Position numbers and translations under genes: made by a program
Origin: Ligula intestinalis
Lineage: Eukaryota; Platyhelminthes; Cestoda; Diphyllobothriidea; Diphyllobothriidae
DNA length: 64,000 nucleotides
Reading direction: 5' to 3'
NCBI GenBank assembly: GCA_036362985.1
Contig: JAYGXS010000001.1
Span: forward strand, 55,744,350-55,808,349
Shown: positions 12,201 to 24,100 of the stretch, piece by piece
How positions within the stretch are numbered: the first letter of the stretch is position 1
Layout: the number at the start of each line of letters is the position of its first letter
The notes under the pieces: generated by a model
The model's database searches: none
The model's input: only the letters and a program-made list of their open reading frames with translations
What the model was told of the DNA's origin: nothing

Positions 12201-15140
12201 ATCACCACGGCACCAACAAAAATTTAAAGTCCTTTATGAGAAGTAAATCGGACCAGGGAACCTGGTACATGTGTTTTCATACCCAATAGCCACTGAAACA
12301 ATCCACGCCCTTTCTTAACCCTCCTCAACAGCAAAAAAACTCGCAAAGGCACCCAACACCTGCATTCATGCTCTCACTTTCAGCAGATAATTCAGCATAG
12401 ATCGGCCTCGGTGAGCACCTTCATTCTCAGTGAAAAAAGAACATCCAACTTCTAACATCGCGTAACATCGTCTTCGCTACCAGCAATTAGCGCCAACCTT
12501 TTTGCTACCAACTTACAATGCATCGGTGTGGCCTGTACCTCGGTAATCCCTCACACTGTTACCGGAGTATCGGAAATAAAGGTCGCACATGCCTCTTCTC
12601 CTCACAAAAGCTTATGAACTTTAAGCTTCCCAATGAGGTGCTTCGATTTTGTGCGGGATTCGCAATAGCATGATTCTCAATTCACGGCCTAAAACTATTT
12701 CATCACCAACACAACCGACTTGACCAATAACAGTATCACCAACAACTTGAGCTCAATACTTTTATTCCCACGTCTCTTCAATGACACCGTACACTTCTAA
12801 TCCACATGGGCTTTTTCGGTCATTAGCAAGTCTATAGCACTGATGCGGACGAACCAGTACCAGGAGTCCCCACATCCATCCTTCCCACCTTCTCACATGC
12901 TTACACTGCTTTGGGTCATTTAGCCATCGCATGGATCTGTTCGACCAAGTGCGTCTGAATGGACTGCCTCAGTAAAATACTACCACCTGTACTCTACTGT
13001 AACTGATTTTCCCAGTTGCATGCACAGTTTCTCTATACATGGACTACGCACCCAACAGAGAGGGCACATCATCGGTGACTTTCGCTTAGCGTATGCCAAA
13101 TTACGCAAGCAGCTTCCCCCTTGCGTATTAGATTCGATAACAAAACAATGTCAAGATGACTGGAGTTAGGTCCAGGCATAGTGACTAAGAAAGCTGAACA
13201 GCTTGCCTACGCGGGCCACACACCCTTCTTGGTCTTCAGCATATGGTCAGGCTTCGATAGCGTTGGCTTAGATCTTACATCGCTGAGAGTGCCATGATAG
13301 CCACATTAACAAGGAGTAATTGCAAGATGACTCTCAGTCCTGAGCGGGCTACGTTACTTCGTCAGTTGGCAACCCTCAAATTCATGAATTTTAGCACTCT
13401 AAGGCAGTTTCGGGTGCGTGACACGCAAGGATCTTACCGTGAAGAATAATTATTCGGTGACCCTCCTGTGCATTTCACACAGGACCAGGCTACTGAAATA
13501 ACGATTTGGATTTCTCCTGAGGAACTTGCCATGCAAGTGACAATGAGAGGGAGCCATTGTAATCCTAGAAATACTCGGATAAATAAACGGTGTGAAAGGT
13601 AAACTTGAGGTTACGCCGCTTTAAGGTTTGATTGCTACAAGTGGTGGCAACAGCGACGAGCAGTCAATATCGCAGATGCCGTCAACCAGAGTGTGGGATA
13701 GCATCCTGGTGGTCGCAGGTAGACGTAGCAGCTGAGTGTGGTCGCCCGTGAAGGCAGATGCGCGCTCAGGTGTGGCTCCGAGTTTCACGCAAGGTGTAAT
13801 GCTAACCCTACGCGTCTCGACTGTTACTTCCAACGTGGATCGGGGAAGGGAGGCTTCTGACTGGAAGAGAGGAGGGACAAACACTGCCTCCCAGCATTAT
13901 AAAAGATCAAAATGACTAGCCTCAGCTGCAGTAGTCATGCTCATCATGGTGAAAATAATTATTTTGCGTTTGCGGACCGCTTCTTGAATATGCTCCAGCT
14001 CAACACCCAGATACACCTTTTTGCTTTCATTCTGTGAAAGCAAAAGCGTGTATCTGGAAATTATTTTTTTCCTTTTTAACATAGTCATGGCGTCGGATTC
14101 GACTTAGCTTTAAAATTGCGAGTCGTGTGTCACCTTCAAATGTTGAGAATCAAAAATCGCCATTCCGCTCATGGGCGAAAATTAAATCATCTGTAAAGGG
14201 TTTCACCTCAGAACTCTAATGCACATAATCCTACATTTTCTCAGAGGAACGAAGTACAGTTGGAGTATTCCAACTCCTAGTAAAGGTACGACGTGGGAAT
14301 AATGGTCCCTCCTCCCCGGCCTTGTGCAAAACCCCAGGAAGATTCTATTTATCTTCTAGTAAATCTAATCCCAACAGTAAACCTAACCTTAACCCTAAAA
14401 CTAACTGTGCACATAATTGTAACCCACATTATAAACTGAACACTAACCACAATCTCCATGAAAACGATGCAGGGCCCTGAACTAGATGGGGGTTTTTCTC
14501 CCCTTGGTTGGCCCTATTAACATCCATTAATTGGGCATGTGTTAGTTTAACTACCCAATGTTATCAAATGTGCGAGAAGTTCCATTAGCACTATATTTAC
14601 TGAATGATGGGGTCCTCGCCGATCTGAGCAAGTAACAGATACATGGAGATACACGCGAGTATATTGTTGTCTTCCATTCTTCCAGCCTTTCGCCAGACTT
14701 TGGATTTAAAACCGCCACTTTTATTTGCTCTCCATTCACGTGGGCTTTTATTATTTTATATAACTCTGTCTATTTCTCTGCTCTGTTTGTTTGAATTTAT
14801 GATCATGAGATTATATCTACAGTACACTAGTACCTTTTTGAATGAACGAAAACTGTAAATTTTATGGACGACAGTCCACAATGTCAGCTGTTGCATTTTG
14901 CATCCTATTTGTCGCATTTGCAACTCATCAACGTTGTCTAACACGCTCTGTCCATAAAAGACCATACGACGAAGAAAACACCGCTGCGGTTAGCAGAACG
15001 CACTCAAAGGCCAACTGCTGACATCAATGTCAATTCCAGCGTCTCTCTTGGTAAATTATCGCTCTGTTTTCAATAAGAGCGTCGAAATGCAGTCAGTGAA
15101 GTTAAAAAAACAACACAGTTAATATACAGTTATCTGTCCT
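6300..15140. other. Long stretch without recognised genes
   Basis: Open frames here (for example 8,887-9,168 and 9,501-9,926) show no family resemblance and are not clearly coding. One spot deserves note: 13,578-13,660 has AATAAA, a GT-rich stretch, then a boundary ending TGCTACA followed by TGGTGGCAACAGCGACGAG, which resembles the end of an LTR next to a primer-binding site, but no gag or pol follows. Degenerate CCTAA repeats occur near 14,376-14,450. Confidence 0.35.
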
Positions 15141-15149
15141 TAAGATACT

Positions 15150-17585
15150 TGGCTTAATGGTGATATCGAATCGCAACTTATTAGACTGTCATCTTTTTTG
15201 TTTTCGAATGGACCGGAAATCCCTACGCAGCATTCAAGGTGGTGGAGTGGCTTTTGTTGTAAACCACCAATGGTTCTTAAATTTTAAGTCCCTATTTTCT
15301 TACTCGCATGAATTGATAGACGTTATTGCTGTAGTCTAAAATCCCCGATTTTAAAGCAATTCTTAAGGCATTATCTAAGTCAGAATTTACAGCCTCCCTC
15401 GACACACCAAAGTGCTTTAGTTCCTTTTTGATCTTCTTTCCCTTAAACTTGCTGTACTCTCTTGCCAGCACGTGAAAATTTTATGCGGTACCTTCTATCG
15501 CATGAACCTGCGCTTGCTTACATTGTTAGGTGTTGATGACTTAGTTTCCTTCATCATTCATGCTGACGCTCCCCTTGATCACATACTGGCCAACTATACC
15601 AAGCTGTTTGCTGTCAAAAATAGAGTTCCGTTGTTAGGTTCACATCATTTTGTGCTATTTAACTTGCCGGCTACCTATTTCAGTTCTAAAAAAGCACTGT
15701 TAGCAAAACCCGAGAGGAAACTTAAGGTACAAGACACGTCCGCGCATGATATTTGTTTGCTTCAAAATTGCATATCTGAAAATCCTCCTGCACTTCTTGA
15801 ACACTCGAATGTCTTATCGTGTTTCAGTTACCTTACAACTTTTTAAGCGAAATGTTTAATATTTGCTGTCCGCTTGACACTCTTAAAGTTAGAGCTGACA
15901 ACATTTGTTCTCTCCATCTAAAAAAATTGAGACGCCAAAAGCGACTGTTCTAAAAACTAAGTTTATGTGTACGTAAACGTCCTAGTAAAACGTGAAATTT
16001 CCAGAATAAACGGCCTTTTTTAGTCAGATTTTTACTTCTTCTACATCTTCGTCCCCTCTCTCCTCGGCTGAAACTTTGAAAGGTCTTAAGCGTCTCACTG
16101 ACCATTTCAATACACTAGCACTTGTCGTTGCTGACCTAGACTCTAGGTGCTAACTTTATCCACACTCACATCGACTTTTATCTTCCGTCAAATGGCATTT
16201 CCTTATTACCAAGTGTCTTTGCTCCTGTGCCTGTGGGAACAGTGATGAAAGACCTTAAAAATTATTAAGGTTCAACAGTTGCCGGGCCAGATGGTATCTC
16301 ACCTTTTCTCATAAAAGCTTGCTCTTTTCAGTTAGTCCCTATCTTGACACGCCTTATCAACTTATCCTTCATGGAGTTCAAGACTCCCGATGATTGGTGT
16401 TCAGTCAGAAGCACTCATATCCAAAAAACCCTTCTTCTGCTCCCAAATCATTTCGTCCAATTGCATGTTCTTCTGCTTTACTGGAACTTGCAGAACGAAT
16501 TTCCTTACGCCATCTTCCGCTGATTTTTCCGATCACCTGCAATTTTCATATAAGACTAGGCATAGTTCACTAGGGGCTGCTACTCTGGTTTCCATTCTGC
16601 TCTAAGAAATTTAGATAAGTGGCTGCCGCGCATACGCATATGCTTTTGTTGAATACGCCTCAGCCTTTAATAATATTCCACACCATCTTCTTCTTAATAA
16701 AACCTCTGCATGCGGCTCTCCCGACTGGGCTGTTTCTTGGCTTGAGGACTATTTCACGTCCCGCACTTAATTCGTTCACTGCGGTTAGCCAAAATCCACG
16801 GTCCTTCCTAACAATTGTGAGCTCTTCAAGGTCATTATTATCCCCTCACCTCTTTTCCCTCCACACTGACGACCTACGATCACCAAACGAATGTTTGTAT
16901 GTTATGTATGCTGATAATATAATTCTTGGCCATCTTCTCAAAAGTCAGATAGATCTCCAAGTACTGAAAGATGGCCTGAACCACGTCTCAGCATGGTCGT
17001 TAGCAAACGACCTTCTTCTAAGCGACGAGAAGTCAGTCTAGTGTGTTTTTTGATTGGGAGTCTTTTCCAGCACTCAACCTATAGACAGTGTACCGAATGA
17101 GGTATCCTCCTTCCGGTACCTCGGTGTTACTCCGCCATCAAACCCTTCGTTTAATCTTCATATTGAAGCCTTCTTTAGTAAAATTAGTAAACTTTTATAT
17201 GATATCTGCCGTTAACATTTACATCACACATCGAAAGCCCCTATCTGAAAATTTATGGATGCCTGCATTTCGCCCTCTCATTCTTTACTGAACTCCATTT
17301 ATTTTTCCAGCCTTGCTTAAAAAGACCCTTAAATTTTATAACGTATCCTGAGCATGCTCTCTTCCGTTGTCGGTGTTTCCTATGATTTTTGGCTGATATT
17401 ATAATACAGCGACACTGTAGAACGATCAAGCTATTTTCTGATCGCATTCTTGGTGAGGTCACTCATGCCCTCCATTCAGAACCAATGGCTGCGAAGTCTT
17501 CCCGTACTATGCGCTGAAGTTCCTGACATATTTTTTTGCCGCGCATCAGCATGTCAACACCCTATACTTCAATTTTTAGCATGCT
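15150..17585 (+). mobile_element. Non-LTR retrotransposon (jockey/CR1-like LINE), decayed
   Basis: Plus-strand remnants follow LINE order. An endonuclease part has a DRKSLRSIQGGGVAF motif (15,200-15,260) and a C-terminal LGSHH-type motif near 15,640. The RT part has GPDGIS (about 16,281), YADNIILGHL in the position of the YxDD motif (about 16,905), the following SAWSLANDLL segment, and a FRYLGVT motif near 17,110. A C-terminal tail runs to about 17,585. Many stops and frameshifts separate these pieces, so no protein is made. The active-site motif reads YADN rather than YADD. Clade placement is tentative. Confidence 0.75.
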
Positions 17586-17589
17586 TCCA

Positions 17590-20200
17590 CACTAGTGAAG
17601 AAATGAAAATTCGGAAGTAGAAATCAGACTTGTCTCTATTACAGATGTTGATTTTGAGTATTTTCTTACCTTTTTCCTCGGTCACAGTGAATGTGACCAA
17701 TTGTTGCTGAAAATTTTGAAAATTCACCTTCAAAACAAAGTTTAATTTTCCCTCTCTGTAGTTTAAGGGCATTGTCACAGGAAACCCTTTACTGGCTCTC
17801 AAAAACTTTAAATTAGCTAGCATGCAAGTAAAAAGGAGAGCTTGGTGTTGTGCTTGAACCAAAGTAACATCTGACTGGAAAGTTAGTTCCCTCTTCAGAA
17901 AACTTGTAAATTTTCTATCGCCTCAAATTTTTAATGTTCGGCATCCGACTAGAAAATTATAAAAATGGTCTGTATATACTCTGAAATGTGACCACTATGG
18001 TTTTTTCAAGCCTACTACTTTGTTCTTAAAAAGATTATGAGGGACAATGCTACTTTTGTGCCACGTCAGTAGACCAAAGAAAGTGTGTCCTAGGGCTTCT
18101 AAGTAAAATTAGTTTTGAGAGAAATTTAGCTGCGCCATTCATGTGTTTTGCTGTCATTTCTGATATCTTGGTGGCTTCTCGTAAAGTGTCCACCAAAGTG
18201 TCTGACCTAGCGGTCTACTGGGGGGAATTTACTATCATTGAGAACAAAAAACTGCTGTAGGTGCATCTCCACAAATAAAAACGAATATTAAAATCCGTGG
18301 ACAATTTTCCAAATAAATTAAGTTCAAAAAATATTTTTTCCTGTGCCTCCACGGCCTTGAATATTTCGGCTGAAACTGCTAAGTGAAACACATAAATTTG
18401 TAATTATATTTCACAGAAACTGAGTTTGTCACCAGATAACCTGATAACGTAAAACAGTGGAAATTTTTAGGCTTTTTTTTGCAGAACATTAAATTAATAA
18501 CAGTTATCACAGAGAACCTGAAAATGTTTTTGTTCATCAGTCTCCCAGAAAAATAACGTCGTTGCCTCCTCAATATTTTCTTCCCCGTAGTCCCATTTCC
18601 ATAATGCACCTATGGCCATACTGGGTCCAGATGACTGGAGATTGAGCAGGACGCGGGGTCACACATTATGTCTTGATCTCATATTGAGTGCACTGTTAAC
18701 CCTTGGTCCCTCATACCAACCAAATCAGAGTTCACGCCTTTCGATGTTTGTAAGTATCCATTTCTCAAAACCCGAAATTCGAAGTAATCATCGCATTCTT
18801 GCTCTCGGTTATAACAGTTTCGCGTTCACGACCTATAAGCCTCACTTGAATTTAAATCGGGGAAAGGGTGGGCTAGATCCACCTAACTCTCTTTTTTGAC
18901 CCATGTTGTTTAAGCAGTCGAGGGTCCTTAGTTTAAAGTTAAACGCAAAATGATTTCTTTAGCATATTTCCAAACAAGTTTCTATCCCAAACCTGCTCCT
19001 GAACCAGAATTAATTTGGGATAATCCATTCAACACTGAATATATTCAGCATTGACCGCAGAGACTGTTATAGTTTGATGGTAACAACTAATCTTACTGAA
19101 TTTAATCCACTTTCACCGCAAGTTAGCATAGACTGCTGCCCTTTCACTTCCAGTTGGTGTGCAGTGGTTTAAACTCCTTGCTGGCCCCTTTGAAAATACC
19201 CCGGCACCTCGCTGCACACAATAGCGGCATCTTACGCAGAAATTTGAAACATCACTGGCATGTGTGTAGAAATGGACTGTGTTCGTGCCTGCCCAGGAAA
19301 CCTCGCCTTCAGTATGTTGCTGCAAATTCAGGCTGCGCACATGAACACGTACACGTTAAATTTCGACAGTTGACAGCGTGGGACCGAAAGACTCGTTGAA
19401 AGCGCCAGTCCGAATAGCCGCTCGTAATTCAAACACCATTACCATCACCAGGCCTGATGGACCTGCCCAAATTGTAGAGAGGAACGGAAAACTGACGGCG
19501 ACGGCAGTTGTGCATGTGCCTGCGAGATTCTCAATTCGGTTAGCTAAAAGTACGCGGCTGCAGTGGGCAGTTCACAAAGTGAAAGGAAGGCATTTTTTAA
19601 GAAGCGTAAACCCCTGATGCCAACGGCATGTGAATAGCGTACCACAGCCATTGTTAGAAAGACCCTGTCGTACTGATTGTTGACCACCCCCTCTTCACCC
19701 TGTCATCGAGTGGACAAACAGAGGTTAAGACTAGGCGATTTTAATGCGTCAACAGCTTAAATGACTTGCACTTCTGTAAGCATCTCGTGGTCGAATAGAA
19801 ATATACACGTTAAACAGTGGTAATTTTATAAAGTGTGAGAGCTGCTTGACAAAAAGCCGCAGAAAAATCGTGCACTAGGGAATTGAGCAACTTCTTAGTA
19901 GCTGCTAAAATGGTAGACAAGATCATATTTCAGGATGACGCTCGGCGTAAATTAAAAACAGACATTGAAAACAGGTAATCTATTGAACTTCCTCATCCAC
20001 TTAAATGCATGTTTTATTTTCAGCTAGTCCACTTATGACAATTTGAAAACTATTCTCAACCAACTCCGGCTTACACGGAAAAGGTAAGGATATATTGCTA
20101 GCTCATAAAACCTCTGTGTACATGATGCTTTTGAGCAGATTATATTTCTCGCACGAGTCAGTGCATATCCAAAGGAATAAGGGGATACCTCCCGGCCTGA
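17590..20200. other. No gene recognised
   Basis: No recognisable protein or RNA feature. The GC content rises around 19,100-19,620, where overlapping open frames on both strands occur, but none resembles a known family and no convincing splice structure was found. Confidence 0.35.
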
Positions 20201-20204
20201 CTAA

Positions 20205-20412
20205 GAAAAGTAAAGTTATGGGTATAAACAGCGCTATTTTTGCCCACCTGGTTGATTCCGAGCAGCACGTGGACCCCAAAAAAGCCTTCCGTATGATTTG
20301 TAGGGTCCTGCCAAACTACTATAAGCTAGTGGGCAGACATCTGTTTGCAGCAGCAGAAGTGGTTGCCATCAGGTTACAAAAACCGGTCTTGCCTGCACAG
20401 AGGAAGCCTTAA
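20205..20412 (+). pseudogene. Penelope-like element, GIY-YIG domain C-terminal remnant
   Basis: The frame contains INSAIFAHLVDSEQHVDPKK and AFRMICRVLPNY, then AEVVAIRLQKP, the recognisable C-terminal part of the endonuclease of Penelope-like elements (SAIAxH...VD...AFRVIYR...AIRLxxP). Nothing upstream could be assigned to RT, so this is a 5'-truncated fragment. It stops at 20,412 and directly abuts an inverted fragment of another Penelope-like copy. Confidence 0.65.
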
Positions 20413-20476
20413 TATGGATTTGGCAGGTCGTTGCACTTTTTTATAGACTGGGGGTCCATGAACCATGATTCAAGTA
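20411..20476 (-). repeat. Inverted Penelope-like fragment
   Basis: This segment is the near reverse complement of 20,765-20,832, which belongs to the following plus-strand Penelope-like copy (the ESWF.DPQSI segment). The two arms face each other across about 290 bases, so the plus-strand copy begins with an inverted piece of itself. Confidence 0.7.
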
Positions 20477-20492
20477 AGGAGTCACACACAGG

Positions 20493-21190
20493 CCGGAGGT
20501 AACCATAAGGCGTCAAATAATAAAATCAAGAGGCTCATTTCCACAGAAAGAAACATCTGGAGTCGTCTATAGATCTGGCCAGTTGCGTAAAAAGCAACTA
20601 CGTCGAAGAAACTAGAAGACTTCTCAAGACACGAATTGCCGAACACGTGGCAGCAGTGCGGAGAAATGACGCCAATTCTCAAGTTGCGGCTCGATGGACG
20701 AGACCCGACCACACATGCAAATTTGAGGAGGCCTAAATTTTCGCGAGAGGTGACAATCAGGTGAGCCACGAATTACTTGAGTCATGGTTCACGGACCCCC
20801 AGTCTATAAACAAGTGCAATGGCCTGCCAAATCCACATTCGGTGCTGAGGCTAAATTTGCCCAAAACAAGTCATCACTTGGGAACACACAAGCCAACGCG
20901 TCATTTAACCAGATCGCTGGGCAATCATCACGTCCAATTTCACCACGTAAGATGAAAGTTTGGCAGATCACGGCCCGCACTTACCACACAAGCGGGCAAC
21001 TTTCCTCGATAGGGGAGCCGTTAATTTTCATAGGTGCGCAGTATCATGGTGAATGTATTTTGTAAATGTTGCAACTCCCTGTGCATGAATTTCCCGTTTC
21101 TGCTACTGTTTATGCTATTGTCGCTGATGAAGAATCTGCGACGGATGTTGAAACGTCAGGTGAATTAAATTGTTGTCCCAGCGATAGCAT
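20493..21190 (+). mobile_element. Penelope-like element fragment with terminal repeat
   Basis: Translation between about 20,575 and 20,880 gives SNYVEETRRLLKTRIAEHVA, AAVRRNDANSQVAAR and ELLESWFTDPQSINKCNGLP, the GIY-YIG endonuclease region with YVxET and EH motifs, close to the minus-strand copy at 30.1-30.5 kb. There is an in-frame stop after KFEEA. The last 250 bases (20,950-21,190) match the terminal repeats of the 29.8-31.3 kb copy and carry a hammerhead. The RT domain is absent. Confidence 0.75.
21118..21165 (+). ncRNA. Penelope-type hammerhead ribozyme
   Basis: CUGAUGA is at 21,124-21,130. Stem II pairs GAAUCUG (21,132-21,138) with CGGAU(G)UU, with a CGA loop and one bulged G. GAAAC is at 21,150-21,154, and a minimal stem III leads to a GUC triplet ending at 21,157. 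Compared with the 31.2 kb copy, the closing pair of stem II has changed from A-U to G-C on both sides, which supports a paired structure. Stem I is weak, so present activity is uncertain. Confidence 0.6.
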
Positions 21191-21199
21191 CCTCTTTTT

Positions 21200-24100
21200 A
21201 TCATTAATAAATGTTTGATAATAATTTTCTATCATGTTTTAACTGCCATAAGAAATGACCTTCGGACACCTATTCTACAGATATTAGGAACATTTTAACA
21301 ACTTGTTTCAAGCACAGATGGTGACTGATCGCACGAACTGTTAGCCGAAATTCTTAACTGCCTTTTTTGTTGGGAAAGATTACAAATCAGGTTGTGAAAT
21401 TTCGTATCGTGCGGTCTAAGCCAATTTTATTTCTGACACGAGGATGTCAACTTCCGATTGCACTTCTTGACGGCTGCATTCAAAAACCACATACGCCACA
21501 AAATAAAAACTCAAGTTGTACGTCATTTTCGCATTGATTTTCAGCCAAAATATAATAAATCGTACGACGTAATCTGCATCCATTGTAAAAATGTTATGAA
21601 CTTTGCTCGAGAATAGAGAAATGTATGATTTTCCTTCTACGGAAGGCAACTTTCCTGCAGAATAAAAACGCTTAACGAAATTGCAGCGTAATTTTAGGTA
21701 AATGGGTGACTTGCGTCATGCTTGTACGATTATAGTAAGTGACGTTGCGGTACACCCCCCCCCCCCAATTCTATCGCATGGCTTTGATTATTCCGATTCC
21801 CACACTCCTTCAGTCAACTGCCTAATTGCGCAAATGTAATTATGGTTTCCGCTTGGGTATAAAATCAAAACCCTAACTTTTGGTCCATTTTCATTTGATC
21901 AGACGCCAAGTTACTATTGCATAGGAGTCAGCGTTCCCAGGTGGATCGAAACGGTTTCACGGGTTACTGGCAATAGTAAAGTAGCTGCCGAAATCTCTGT
22001 AAACGGCGAAAATCTTCCCGTATGAGGAAATAGATATTTAAATTACTTTGTCTCCCCTCAGTGTTTGACACACCCAAGACTTTGATGTAATTGTACTTCG
22101 CCTCCCTGAAAGGAGTTAGATATGATTGTTTTTCTTTTTAAACTACGCATAAGGAGGAATTATTTCATGTGAGCTGCCCAGCTAAGTGCATGCACGGACA
22201 CTAATACAGGCAGGGCTGGACGTTGGGGCTTGTCAGGACCGTTTATCTGCATCATCATCAGCGTTCGAGCGAACGCGCGACATTCATAATGATTATATGC
22301 ACCGGGGGAAGGGGTGGAGGGAAGTGGATGGTGGATGTCACTATTCGCTCCCCGCCCCCTTCCTCCGCCTAACCCATGCAAAAAGGCGTCCCGACACTCT
22401 CTTAATGCAGACTTGTCTCTAACACAAACACCCTTGTGCCTATGCACGCGGGGACAACAAGGCGCTGATTTTATAACTGGTCATCTGCACTATCTTCTCA
22501 CCTTCGCTTGGCCGTCCAGCTCCCTACAGCTCCAGCCACGCCTAACGCGAGGCTAGCGGGAGGGTGGGTAAAGGGGTTGGCTGTAAAGGGCGCCCCACTC
22601 ACCCCCTGGGCCATCCCAGCCATCCCTCCCACCCCTCTCCCTTGCCTCCACTTCCCACCCAATTTTCCTCTGCTGGTGGCATCAAACTTTCTGCATCTGC
22701 CCCAATGCAGCAGCCATGTCGCGCCCACACGGGAAGGCAACTGATGCCTGCTTATCAGTGCTCGATGTACAGAAAGCCAAAAGTGGGTAGCATCCCGTTA
22801 GCAGTAGCAACAAAAGGAGAAGTTGCGAAGTCGAAGGAGATGCAGGCACAGTGATAAGATTCAGTTGGGGGAAAGACAGGCTGTATGCTTATGTGCTCAG
22901 GCTGTTGTGACCTACACTGACTGCAAAGTGTCGTCGAAATTCGTAGCACCAATGCAGGGGCTTTTAATTACGATGACAGATTAATAAATGGCCAAAGATG
23001 ACAGGAAGGCTATAAAAGGTTGACATGCAAACTGCCTCTGAGCGATTGGAATAGCGTTGATGATAAGATTTAGATGTATAAAAAGAGAGAGGCCATGACC
23101 AGCTAACATGGAGATGGTGATTAATAGAAAATGATGGTTGTATATCGAAACTAAATACCCTTTTCAGTTTGAAGAATGCAGAGGTGCCTCGCCGTCGTAA
23201 CAAGCCTACATTATCAACTATATTTCAAAAAGCTGTTTCTCTTATATTCACAGCGGGGCAGGGAACGTGGCGCATCGACAAAGGGAATACGCAGTGAATA
23301 AAAGGTCAACCAAATCTCTACGTTGACCTACTTTCCACTTGAGAGATTAAATATACCATATGGGGACGAAAGCATATCACCCCTAGCTACGAGTGGCAGT
23401 AGCTCACCCAACACGCCGATCACTTGCGCAGACTGACAAAGTCCGCAGTGGCCAATAGGCGCCCATCTAGGACAATTATTGATTTTTATAAACGTTTAAA
23501 TGTTGATTGCTTTGCAAAGTTAAGGGCCTGACGAAGAATTGCCGAAAAACGTGTTTTACCTGATAAACTGACTTTTCAAATTACTTACCTGTCGCCGGTC
23601 TTGAAGGAATGTCTGCAGTTCTTCCCTGTTTTTACTTTGTGTTGGGACAGGTAGAAAAAATAAAAGAAAAAAGTTGTATTCCCTCAAAACAAGACAGCAG
23701 CCGTTACTTTGCCCTAAAAAGCTTATTTTTAAATGTACAGATTGAAATCCAAAAAACTGTGCAATAAAGACGGTTTTTTAACATTTTTTCTGAATTTTGC
23801 TGAATGCATACAAAATCAAAATATTATCAAGTTCTTAGAAAAAAATGAAATTACGGTCTCGCATCGTTTAAATAAGAACCTTGGGGCTGGGTATAATCTT
23901 TAGAGTCTAAATAACCGAACAATTTCCAGCCCGATCTCCTATTGCTCTTGCACTGAGAGTCTACAGTCTTCAAATTGTGTACTTCCATCTGGGATAAAAT
24001 CATACGTTGCTCTATATCATTATAAAAAACTTCATATAGGGCAAAAACGTTTTGAAATAGGTGCAGAATATTGTGCATATTTCATAAAAGTATTAATTAA

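Noticed and set aside
23523..23565. CUGACGA followed by GAAA, hammerhead-like
   Set aside because: Stem II does not form beyond one pair and stem I has a C-C opening mismatch.
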